Assembly (NCBI RefSeq): GCF_027887165.1
Contig: NC_077232.1
Span: 8,792,800 to 8,856,799, forward strand
Origin: Monodelphis domestica
Taxonomy: Eukaryota; Chordata; Mammalia; Didelphimorphia; Didelphidae
Direction: 5' to 3'
Length of the DNA: 64,000 nt
The notes under the pieces are model-generated. The model did not search any database. It was not told the DNA's origin and saw only the letters and a program-made list of their open reading frames with translations. Below are positions 41,801 to 54,141 of this stretch, piece by piece. A program made the translations under genes and the position numbers. The stretch's first letter is position 1. Every line of letters begins with the position of its first letter.

Positions 41801-44800
41801 AGAAGAGAAGCGTCTTATCTTCCTTCTTTTTTCTCTTTTAAACTCTCACCTTTCAGCTCAGAATCAACAGCGCATATCGGTTCTGAGGCAGAAGAGCAGT
41901 CAGGGCTGGACCATGGGGGTGAAGTGACTTGTCCAGGGTCACCCAGCGAGGAAGTATCTGAGGCCAAATTTGAACCCAGGACCTCCCATCTCTAGGCCTG
42001 GCTCTCCATCCACTGGGCCACCCAGCTGCCCCAAGAATGGAAGCTTCTTGAAGGCAGGGACAGTCTGGTTTTGTCTTTGCTCCCTGAGGGCCTAGGACTG
42101 TGCCTAGCCTGTACCTGATGAATGCTTGTTGATTGATCAAAGAGAAAAACAAGACTGTTCCTGCCCTCAAGATGCTCTTGTTCTTCTGTGAGGGAGGATA
42201 CCGATGACATGGGACCCAGGATTCCTTGGCCCTGGCAGGGACCTTAAAGAGCATGTTTCCAGCCAGGGCAGGAGCCCCTTCTGGAGGGACCTTCGTCATC
42301 ATGGTTCCGTCGTTTCAGTTGTTTCCGACTCTTCGTGACCCCATTTGGGGTTTCCTTGGCAGAGATACAACTGTGGCTTGCCGTTTTCTTCTCCAGATCA
42401 TTGTACAAATGAGGAAACTGAGGCCAATAGGGTGAAGGGACTTGCCCAGGGTCACACAGTTAGGAAGTGTCTGAGGTCAAATTTGAATCCAGAACCTCTG
42501 GGTCAAACTCGATATCCACTGAGCTACTTGGCTACCCCTAGATTATGTCAGTCTTTTCTGTATTGGTCACATTCATCATTTGTTACTGCTCAGGATCATT
42601 CCATGACGTTCATGAACCAAAACTTGTTTTCACCTCTTTGCTACCTCAAAACCAATGCTGCTAGAAATAGTTTGTTGTCCGTAGAGTCTTTCTTTTTGTC
42701 ACTGACCTCCTTGAGGTATATGTGTTGCTGTTGAATCTCTAAGGCAAAGAGTATGGACATTTGAAACACTTTACATTTATTCCAAATCACTTTCTAGAAT
42801 CACAGCTCCACCAACAATGTATCAGTGTGTCATAACTCCTCTGACATACACTAGATAGAGTTACCTGTGTTTTAGCAAATATCTAAAAGTATCTCCTGCT
42901 GTTCCCATGGAAACGTTGGAGAGCTGTGAAAGACAAAATGGCACGCCTAGATGGATTTGGGAACAGTCGAGAGTCTGGACTCAAGAGTAGTCCTTGGTTA
43001 GATGGCCACTTGGACGCAGGTCTCCGGCAATCTGTGCTTTTCCCTGCCCTCTTGCACATTTTCATCAGAGACTTGCCTAAAGACATAAAAGGGCTGATTA
43101 TGAAACTTGCAGGTGACCCAAGGCCAATGGGAGGGCTGACACAGAGTCAGGGCCCAACGGGATCCTAACAGACTGGGGCAGAAAAGACAAAATTCAAGGG
43201 CTTCATGTAAAGTTCTTCACTGGATTCAAATGGTAACGACTTCACAGGGACTACGGGCCAGTCAAGCTAATTCGCACTCGCGTGAGGACTGCCTAGAGGC
43301 TTCTCAGTGTGCTGGTTTCCAAAGTGTTTAAGCAAAAGGAGCCCTTGTGTGTCCTGAGCTCCCAACCCTGATCAGACTCATCTAATTGGCTGTCCCGTCG
43401 ACATCCAAACTCAATGTGTCCAAAATGGAACCTGTTATTTTCTTCTGCCAACCCTCCCCTTTCCCAGATTCCCCCAATTAGTCCCATTGGGCCCCTCCTC
43501 CTCCCATTTCCTCAGACGCAGCCCAGAGCTCATTCTTTTTATTTTATTTTTATTTAAAACCCTCATCTTCCATCTTGGAATCAATACCGTGTATGGGTTC
43601 CAAGGCAGAAGAGCAGTCAGGGCTAGGCAATGGGAGTGAAGGGACTTGCCCAGGGTCACACAGCTAGGATGTGTCTGAGGCCAGATTTGAATCCAGGACC
43701 TCCCATCTCTGGGCCTGATTCCATCCACTGAGCTACCCAGCTGTCCCCTCCACCCCCCAAGCTCACCCCCAGCCCCAAACTCATTCTTGACGCCACACTC
43801 ACACTAACCTTCCATATATCCAGTCCATTGTCCAATGTTCTTGTTTCTCCCTTCACCATTTTCTTGCCGATGTCCCCTTCTCTCCATTCATGCAGCTGCT
43901 CCCCCAGGCCCTCGACATCTCTGCCCCCAATTATTTCAGCATCTTCTGAACCCCCCATCCTGTCTTTTGGCCTTCCTGCCTCGAATTCATCCTCCGCCAA
44001 AGTGATTTTCTTAAATTGTGATCTGATCGCGCCACCTCCCGATTCACAGTACATTCTAGTGACTCCTTCTAGGATCAAATAGAAACTCTTCCCAATCTGT
44101 CCCCTTCCATCCTTACTGGATTGATTCCCCTCATTTGTTGTTGTTCAGTCCTGTCTGACTCTTCCTAATCCCCTTCGGGGTTTTCTTGGCAAAGACACAG
44201 GAGCGGTTTGCCATTTCTTTGTCCAGCTCATTTTTCAGATGAGGAAACTGAGGCAAAGAGAATGAAGTGACTTGCCCAGGGTCACCCAGAGAGTAAGTGC
44301 CTGAGGCTGGATTTGAACTCAGGTCTTCCTGATTCCAAGCCCAGTGCTTTATCTCCTGCCACACTTCAAAATGGCTTTCTTGTTGTCCTTCCTAGATGGC
44401 CCTGTCTCCCATCTCTGGGCCTTTCCCTGGCTGTTCCTTATGCCTGGGTTGCCCTTCACTTTTCCCCCTTCATCCCTCAGCATCCCTAGGGCCATTCGAG
44501 GTTCAGGTCACAAACCAGTCCAGTAGGTGCTCACTGTGGACTGAGTGAGGGTCTCCCTTTCCCCCATATCCACACTGTCCCCCCAACTGTCCTGACATTC
44601 TACGCCTTCTCCCGTCTCCACCAGACTCCAGGCCAGTTGCTGGTGGTAACAGAGGGCTGTTTGCCAGCCAGGGGTTAGTAGGGGCGAGCAGAATTCCCAG
44701 GAGCCCCCTCAGTCCCTCTGTACCCTCCCTCGCACCCCCGTCCCGTCTCCCTGGGGCCCCGTTTCCAGCTCTAACCTTTGTCTCTCTCTTTTCTCTCCCT

Positions 44801-47800
44801 CTCTCCTATGAACCTTGTCTTCCTGCAGAGGAACAGCCCATGGAAGGTGAGTGAGGTCTCAGGCCTGCCTGAAAAGCTCCCCCTCAGGCTCTAGTGTCTG
44901 TGGCAGGCGGCAGGGCGTGGGGTGGGCATTGGCCATCCAGAGACATCCTCTCGAGCCATCTGGGAGGTGACCGAATTGGTGAGGGACTGAGGCTGGGGAA
45001 GCCGGATGCCTGGGTTCCCTCTTCCTGGCACGTGTGGGCCCAGCCCTGCCCGGTGCTCTCAGGACCCCCTTGCCACCAACACAGTGGAAATGGAAAGAAG
45101 GAAAAGGTGGGATTGGGAGCTGCTGAGAGGGTGTGGATGTGGTTTGCTGCTCTCTGCCGTCTGAGCCCCAGAGAGAAGAGGGGGGATGGAGGACAGTGGG
45201 GAAGGGCCCTTACCTACAGGGATGGGGGGACGAGGGATGGTGGAGAAGCAGGGTGGGAGAGGGGAGTCAGGGAGAGAAGATGGGGTCCCAGCCTGCCCTG
45301 CCCTGCTGCCTGCCAGAGTCCTTTGGGGGGCTTGTTCCATGACAATAAAATATTCTTTGGGTTGGCAGGAGATGGGAACTTGGGGGGCGGGGAGAAGACT
45401 CAGCTGGGGGTTGGGTGAGGGGCTTCGGGGCTCTGAGGTCAGGTGGACAGGATGAAGGCTTCCACACTTATTTTCCCCAGCTCCTCCCTCTCCCCTATGG
45501 GAAGCTTAGCTTTAGGGCTAGGAAAGGTGGTCTGGCTGCCTCCCTGGGGTCCCGGTAGGGCATGGCCAGGAGCCTGTGGGTTGCTCTTTTCCTTTCGGGG
45601 GCAGACTCCAACAACTTCCTCTGTCTCTGCTTTCTGCTCGGTCTCTCTCCCCATCTCTCCTTTGCTCTTTGTTCTCTCTCTCTCTCTTTGTCTCTGTCTC
45701 TAGTCTCTATTCTCTTTTCCCTACACCATAGTCTGTTTATGAGTCTCTGCTGGTCTCCGTTACTCTGTCTCTCCCTCTTGCTGTTTCTGTCTCTGATTTG
45801 CTTCTTTCTCCTGGGCTAGAATAGAGAGAGAGGGAGCTGGAGGGGCATTGCTAAGGATCCTGGGGAGGGAACTGGTGACTGCTGGCCTCTGCTGGACGGG
45901 CTGGGAGGGGGCTGCAGGGGATGGAGGCCTGGGGCACCCCAGGGGGCCCTCAGGACCAGAGTCTAGGGAGAGAGCTGGGAGAAGGGAGCAGGACAGGAGA
46001 ATTGGGGCATCCCGGAGCCTGGTGGCCCTGGGCCTCCCTGCTGCCACCCACAGACATGTGTTAGGGGAAAAGCAAAGTATCTAGTGACTGAGTGTGCAGC
46101 TTTGCTGTGTGCTCGTGGGGAGAGGGTGTCCGTGTGCATGTACCTGCATGTGTGCGCGGGCATGGCTCTCCAGTAAGTGCCCACATCTCTGGGGTGTGTG
46201 TGCATGTATCTGTGCCTGCGTGTCTCTCTGAATCTGGGTGGAAGGCATTATGGGACTGGCTGGGCAACACCTGGATGAATGTGTGAGTGTGATAGACAGA
46301 TCCAGCGAGAGAAAAAGACTGGGGAGAGAGAAAGGGAAGAGAGAGAAGGAGAAAGAGAAGGAGAGAGAATGGGAGAGAGGGAGAGAGAGACAGAGAGAGA
46401 AGGGGAGAGAGAGGGATGGAGAGAGAGGAGAGAGACAGAGAATGGGAGAGAGGAGAGAGAGAGAGGGAGAGAGAGGAGAAAGAGAAGGATAGAGAGAATG
46501 GGAGAGAGGGAGGGAGAGAAAGGGAGAGAGAGACAGAGAGAAGGGAAGAAAGAGGGATGGAGAGAGAAGGAGAAAGAGAGAATGGGAGAGAGGAGAGAAA
46601 GAGAAAGGGAGAAGAGAGAAGGAAAGAGAGAGAGGGAGAGAGAGAAGGAGAAAGAGGAGAGAGAGAATGGGAGAGAGGGAGGGAGAGAAAGAGGGAGAGA
46701 GACACAGAGAGAGAAGGGAAGAGAGTGATGCAGAGAGAGAAGGAGAGAGACAGAGAGAAAAGGACAGGGAGGGAGAGAGGGAGCAAGAGAAGAAAAGAGA
46801 GAGAGGGAGAGAGAAAAAGAAAGGAGAGGGAGAGAGGAGAGAGAGAAGGGAAGGAGAGAGAGGGAGGGGAGCTGAAGAGAGCAGGGGGGAGGGAGGCAGA
46901 CAGACAGACAGACAGTCAGACAGGAAGAGGGGCAGAGGAGGAGAGATGGAAGGAGGGAGGGGTGCGTGTGGTGTGTGTGCGTGTGTGTGTGCACGAGCAC
47001 GCGTCTCCATGTGTGAGTGTCTGGGTGGGTCTGGGTGGACAGGGCCTTCTGAGTCCTGGAGATAAGATTTAGTGTTGGGATGACTTTTACTTGCTCTTGG
47101 TGTCATGTCTCCTCCAGAACAAAGGCGAGATGGAGAGGAGAGGAGAGGAGAGGAGGGAGGGGGGAAGGAGAGAAAGCCCAGAGGGGAGGAGGGGACCTGG
47201 ACTGTTGTGGGGCAGGGAAGGGAGGTGAGAGGAGGAGGGGGGAAGATTTGGGGGGGTGGAGAGAAAGTGGCCCGATAGGGGAAAGTGGCAGGGGCTGGAA
47301 GAAAGGCTTGCTTGAGGGACAGTGATGGATGAATGGGGGTGGGGAGACAGAAGAGAAAAGAGGGGGAGAAAGAAGACAGGGAGGGAGAAGAGGGGCAGAA
47401 ACCGAGGGAGACACAGGAAGAGGCCCAGGGAAGCAGAGAGAGAAGCAGGGCATAGGAGGGAGCAGAAGGAGCACTGACGCCCAGCCTGGAGGAGGGGATG
47501 GGAGAGCAGGCTGGAGTTTTTAAGTCAAAAGGAGAGACAGACAGACACATCCAGAGAGAGCGCTAGAGACGGGCAAAGACAGACAGACAGACAGACAGAC
47601 GCACACACACTGGGAGACCCAAACCGGGGGTGGGGGGGGGTGGGGAGGGGCTGCCCATCCAAGCTGCATACATAGGCAGGCTCAGGACTGGGGTCAGGGT
47701 AGAGGCAGCAGGCTCTGTGTGTGCATTCCCAGGTACCCAAGCCTCCACCTCCATGCTGGCCTCACCCCAGATTGGGTGACAGACACAGCTGGGGGCACCT

Positions 47801-50800
47801 TATGCGCTTGCTTCAGGCAAGACCCCCAGGAATGCCATCCATCACTGCCAGCTGCAGGGTCTCTGGGCTGCTGCCCGCCTTTGGGGTGTTCACATCCTGG
47901 GGGTGAGTGTGTATTTGGGGCCTCCGCCTGGCTGTGCCTGGTGCCTCTCTAGCCCTCCTCGGGACCCCTCCACTCAGCCCCCGTTGGGGAGCAGCCCTTC
48001 TGCCCTCCAGGCTCCAGGGGCCCCACCAGAGCCACCATCTCCCCTTGCTTGCTGCTCCCAGGAGCCCCAGGGATTTCGTGGGCACCCCTAGTCCCGCCGG
48101 AGACGGGCACGTCCTCCCCCCAGCCTCCCCCTCTGCCTCCCCTTCTCCACAGAGGGGTGACAGACACAGCCGGGGCACCTTATCCGCTTGCTTCAGGCGA
48201 GCCCCCCAGGAATGCCATCCATCACTGCCAGCTGCCTGGGCGAGTGTAGCGAAGGGAGAAGACAGGAGAGGCAGAGCAGTGGCTTCCAGGCAGGGAAGGA
48301 AAAGGGGATGCCTGGGAACACTGTCGAGGTGGTGGCAGTGTGTGTGTATGTGCCAGTGGTGGGGGAAGGCTTGGAGGGGCCCCGGGGGCTTCTGGGGAAG
48401 GGGCAGGAGCCCACTTCGGGGGGTGCTTCTGGGGGGCATCATCAGAAGGAATGGGGGCCATGCCAGGGCTGGGCAGGGGCCGGGGGAAGACGGGACCCAG
48501 GCCCCCCTTCGCCAAGATGGCTGGTGCCGTCACGCCTGAGGGAGCTGAGCAGCCAGTTGCCTTGGCGACGGGAGGAGAGTACCGCATGCTAATGAGACTG
48601 TGGAGGAGCTGGGCAGCAGCGGGGTCCAGGGAGGGGGAAGGAGTGTTAGCTCTGGCCCAGCCGCCCTGCGGCCCGCTGCCCGGCCTGCCAGCTGAGGGGA
48701 TGGGGCGAGCTCCTGAACTGGGAGTCCGGGCGCCTGGGTTCTGGGATGGCTCCAGGGAAGCGGAGGGGGAGGGCACCAGCTAGGTGCTGGGGGCAGCCAG
48801 GCCAGGAAGCAGGGCTCTCTGGAGGTCAAACTTGGTCTCCCCTCCTCCTTCCTCCCCCTCCGCCCTCCCCGGCTGGGGCTCTGGGGATGCTGGGCTTCTC
48901 AGGAGCCCAGAGGACTGCCCAGGAATGAGGCGGGGGCTGCGTGGCTTCCCTGCACCCTGCAGGCCCAGGACGGGAAAGGCAAGCCAGGCCCAGAGAGCCG
49001 GGAAGGGCTGGGTGTGCCCTCCCATGCCCCCCCCCCCCAGCCCGGGCATCTCGGGCCTCGCTCATCTCGGGAACCCTTGGGGCTCTGTAACCTTGACGAG
49101 CTCCGTCCCGGCCCCAGCTCCCCCGGGCCGACGGCTCATTGCCACAGCAACCGGGATGGTTTCCAAGGGCAACATGGCACTGCTGGCAAAGTCCCCTCCC
49201 ACATCTCCAGCCCAGACGCCAGGGCGGCTGGGGTGGGGGCAGGGTCCACGGGGCGAAGGGTGGGGATGGGGGGCTGCTCAGACTAGGCAGGCCCCGGGAG
49301 GGGTCCCTGTTCTCACTCGGCACGGCCCGGGGTGCTGCCTGCCCGGCTCAGGGGGCTGAGCTGTTCTCCTCACGGCCGCCCATGCCCCAGTGGGGAAGGA
49401 GCCGGAAAGGGCCCTCCACAGCCAGGATGTAGCTTTTGGGGTCTCCCCAGAGAGAATCTTGCCAGGGGAAAGACCGACCAGACCACTGCGGCCTCCCCTT
49501 CCTGGCCTGAGGTCTCCCTAGGGTGGACGCCGGCCCGTCTAGGCTACCCTGGCCAGGCTCCTCCAAGAACCCAGGCATCCAGGCCCCTGGCATCCGGGGA
49601 GCCCAGCTGCCCTGTGGGGCCACAGTCTGGAGGGCAGGGGGAGCCGGGCCAAGCGAGAGGGGCTGCCCCCGCCCCAGGGGACGACGCACTCTCTCTCCAG
49701 GTGGCTTTTGATTTCTCTGTGTGTTTTAATTTCTCCTCCATCCGAATCGTTTTTTCTCGTTGACCATTTTTTTTTCTGTCCGACTTGGAAGAAAAAAAAA
49801 AGAAAAAAAGAAAAAGGAAAAAAGCATCTCCCCTGCCCCCCAGCTTCTCTTCCTTTTCCTTTTTTTTCTCCCCTCGGCAAGAAGAAATAAAGAAACCAAA
49901 CCCTCCTGTTTCCCCCTCACTCCCTGCGATCAGCCCCGGCCTCATTGCTCCTTTGGACGCTCCTGGCCCCCTCTCAGTCCTCTGCCTCCTCTCTGTGTCT
50001 CTGATCTGACTTTTTTGTCTCTCAGTCTCTCTCTCCATCTCTGCCTGTCTCTGCCTCTCTCTGACCCAAGTCTCCAAATCTCCCTCCCTCGTATAGTCTG
50101 ATTCTGTCCCCTGCCTTGGGTCTCTCCCTCTCTCTACCCTTCTCTAGCCCCCAGACTTCTCTCTCTCTGACTTCTCTATATCTCTGGATCTCTCTGACCT
50201 GTCTCTCTCTGTCTCTGCCTCTCCCTGACTTCTCTCTGTCTCTGTCTCTCTCTGCCTCTGGATTTCTCTGACTTCTCTCTGTCTCTCTGTCTGCCTCTCC
50301 TTCACTTCTCTTTGTCTCTGTCTTTCTCTGTCTGCCTCTCTCTGTCTCTGGATCTCTCTGTCTTGTCTCTGTCTCTGTCTCTCCCTCACTTCTCTCTGTC
50401 TCTGTCTCTGGATCTCTCTGACTTCTCTCTGTCTCTCCCTCACTTCTCTCTGTCTCTGTCTGTCTCTGTCTCTGGATCTCTCTGACTTCTCTCTGTCTCT
50501 CCCTCACTTCTCTCTGTTTCTGTCTGTCTCTGTCTCTGGATCTCTCTGACTTCTCTCTGTCTCTCCCTCACTTCTCTCTGTCTCTGTCTGTCTCTGTCTC
50601 TGGATCTCTCTGACTTCTCTCTGTCTCTCCCTCACTTCTCTCTGTCTCTGTCTCTCTGTCTGCCTCTCCCTCACTTCTCTCTGTCTCTGTCTTTCTCTGT
50701 CTGCCTCTCTCTGTCTCTGGATCTCTGTCTTCTCTCTGTCTCTGTCTCTGGATCTCTCTGACTTCTCTCTGTCTCTCCCTCACTTGTCTCTGTCTCTGTC

Positions 50801-53800
50801 TATCTCTGTCTCTGGATCTCTCTGACTTGTCTCTGTCTCTGTCTCTCCCTCACTTCTCTCTGTCTCTGTCTCTGGATCTCTCTGACTTCTCTCTGTCTCT
50901 CCCTCACTTCTCTCTGTCTCTGTCTCTGTATCTCTGACTTGTCTCTGTCTCTGTCTCTCCCTCACTTCTCTCTGTCTCTGTCTCTGTATCTCTCTGACTT
51001 CTCTCTGTCTCTCCCTCACTTCTCTCTGTCTCTGTCTGTCTCTGTCTCTGTCTCTGTATCTCTCTGACTTCTCTCTGTCTCTCCCTCACTTCTCTCTGTC
51101 TCTGTCTCTGGATCTCTCTGACTTCTCTCTGTCTCTCCCTCACTTCTCTCTGTCTCTGTCTCTGGATCTCTCTGACTTCTCTCTGTCTCTGTCTCTCCCT
51201 CACTTCTCTCTGTCTCTGTCTCTGTATCTCTCTGACTTCTCTCTGTCTCTCTCTGTCTCTGTCTCTGTCTCTCCCTGGCTTCTCTCTGCCTCTGGGTCTC
51301 TGATTCTGGCTCCAGCTGGCTCTCTCATCTCCTGTGTCTCTCCCTCCCTCCCCCTGCCCTTGGCATCGGGTCCCCTCCGCCGATGCCTGTCACAAGTTAA
51401 AAGGGTTTTAAATTGTGGCAGCTACAGCTCACCCCCTTCTCTCTGGCCGATTTTGATGACTCGTGTTTTCTGTTTCTTCCTCTCTTTTTTCTTTTCTTTC
51501 TTATTTTTGTTTTTGTTTTTGTTTTTTTCCTCCTCTTTCTTTCTCTCTCCTTCCCCTTTTCCAAGGTCCGGCTCACCTGACGTTAAACAGTGAAGGTATG
51601 AAGTTTTGGTTTGGTTTGGTTTGGATCTGTCCCCCTCCCCCGAGTCCCCCGATTTTGTTCTGGCACCCCCTCCCCCGTCTGTCTGTCCGTCCGTCCGTCT
51701 GTCCCTTCTTTGTTTTGGGGGCTGGGCTGGGGGTGGGGGCTTGTCTGGTCTGTGCTCTTCCTCCTCCTCTTCCTCCCCCTCCCCTGCCTCCCCTGCTCTC
51801 CCCTTGGTTTCTGACATCAGCAGATGTTCCACCTCCAGCCGCTGTCTCCAGTCACCCCGCCTTCCTGCCTTCCTCCCTTCACTCTGCCCGGTGCCATCTC
51901 TCAGTTTCTCTTTTTGGGTTTTTTGGTGGTTTCTTCTCCCTGCCACCCCCCCATCCTTTGCCCTTTGTGATGGTGATTTATTTTCCTCTCCTGCTTTTTC
52001 TGTTCATTCTTTTGTTCCTCAACCCGACTGAAGAGAGAAAGACTTGTATTCGAGAAGAGGAGGGGGAGTCCGGGCCCTGCCCATCGCCTGCCTCCTGGGG
52101 CCCCTTTCCCTTGTAGGGTCCCTCTGTGGCTAAGGGTAGGGGCAGGGGGATGGACAGGATGACCTCTGAGGTCCCTGCCTGCACTCCGCTTTGGACTCCT
52201 CCCCCAACATCCCGAGGCAAGGGCACAAGGATGGCCGTCCTCGTTTGACACACGGGGAAACTGAGGGCCCTTCCCCTAGCTGGGAAGCCAAGTGCCTGGC
52301 CCAGGGCCCAGGACTCTGCTTAGTGGTGGAGTTGAGACTCAGCCCAAGCCTCTGGAGCTCTCTGTCCCTCCTGTTCTCTGACCTGGGGAGGCCACTGGCC
52401 AGCCCCCGCCTGAGGCGAGAGGAGGAGCAGGCAGAAGGCAACCCTGGCCTCCGGAGTCCAGCGGTGTCCCCAGCTGCCTGTCCTCCCGACCGCTCCCAGA
52501 GCCGGGAAGGCATCCTGGTGCCCTGGCTCTGCCCTCCTCTCCTCGGGGTCGCTGTCCCTCCCGGAGGGCGGGCCGGGGTCCGGGCTCCGCTGTCCCTCCT
52601 GGAGGGCGGGCTGGGGTCCGGGCTCCGCTGTCCCTCCCGGAGGGCGGGCCGGGGTCCGGGCTCCGCTGTCCCTCCTGGAGGGCGGGCTGGGGTCCGGGCT
52701 CCGCTGTCCCTCCCGGAGGGCGGGCTGGGGTCCGGGCCTCCCTCATCAGCCCAAGTGGGGCTCGGGGCAAGCTGCTCCCTTCGAGGCTGGGAAAGGGTGC
52801 CCAGAGGGCTGTAGGCCAGAGCAGGGAAAGGAGGCGCCTGGGCCGGTGGTGCCGGGCTGAAGTCGAGGCAGAGCCCAGGGCAGAGAGCAGAGGAAGGCAG
52901 CTTGGGCCGGGGCCAGCCAGAGGGTTTCGGGGTTCCGCTCCCAGCTAGGCTGTCGGGGCTCCGTCCCCGCCAGGGCCGCAGAGATCAGGCCGAGGCCCGT
53001 CCTCGCTGCCCTCCACAGGAGGCTGAGCTGGGTGTCTGTAGAGGGCGGGGAGAGGCGCCCCAGGCTCCGGGAGCTGGCGAGGAGGCGCCCCAATGGGCAG
53101 CGCCCCGCCAGAGCTGGCTGGGGCTCCCCACCAGTCAGGGAATGTTTCTGAGGTGCCTGCTGTGTGCCGGGCACAGCGCTGGGCCTGGGATGGCTCAGAG
53201 CGGGAGACGCGGAGGGGGGAGGCCGGGCTGAGCAGCCGGCGAGGAGGGGGGCTCCGGGAGTCTCCTGTGGGCCTTCGTCAGGGCGCTTTGGGGGAGAGGC
53301 CCCTGGCAGGGGGGTGGGGGAGCCAGGGTCCCCCGAAGGGAAAGAAGGGATGGGGAGCCACGTGGTGGATGTGCCAGAGGAAGCACAGAGGGGTGGAGGC
53401 CGGGCACCAGGCCTTCTGCAGGCCGGTGCCGGGTAGCAGTGCCCAGGCAGGGCCTGGCACTGCGGCCGCGTGGGAAGGGGGCGCTTGAAGCTGCCTTGGC
53501 CCCCCGGGGGCAGGAAGGCCGGCAGCCCGCAGTGCCTGACCCCCCATTTTGCTTCTCCAGTAGGGTCCTTACTGTTCTCCGAGGGGGGGGCCGGTCGAGG
53601 AGGAGCCAGTGACGTGCACCCACCGACGAAAGGTCAGTGACTCATCCGCCTGCCTGGTCACCGCGGGGGCTCCTCCCCCTTCCACTCAGTGCTGCCCCTT
53701 TTCTGGGGAGCTCTCCCCTCCCCTCCTCTCCCCTCCCCTCCTCTCCCCTCCCCTCCTCTCCCCTCCCCTCCTCTCCTCTCCCCTCCTCTCCCCTCCCCTC

Positions 53801-54079
53801 CTCTCCCCTCCTCTCCCCTCCTCTCCCCTCCTCTCCCCTCCTCTCCCCTCCTCTCCCCTCCTCTCCCCTCCTCTCCCCTCCTCTCCCCTCCTCTCCTCTC
53901 CTCTCTTCTCTGCTCTGCTCTGCTCTCTCTCTGTCTCTCTCTTTTTCTCTCTCCCTGTCTCTTTGTCTGTCTCTCTCTGTCTCTCTGTCTCTCTTCTCTC
54001 TCTTCCTCCCTCTCTCCCTCCCTCTCTCTCTGTCTCTCTCTGTCTGTCTCTCCTTTCTCTGTCTCTGTCTCTGTCTCTG

Positions 54080-54141
<62 letters not shown>

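Noticed and set aside
45335-45354. AATAAA in NRXN2 intron 3 as an early poly(A) site
   Set aside because: A single hexamer without a GU-rich downstream element or other support is expected by chance.
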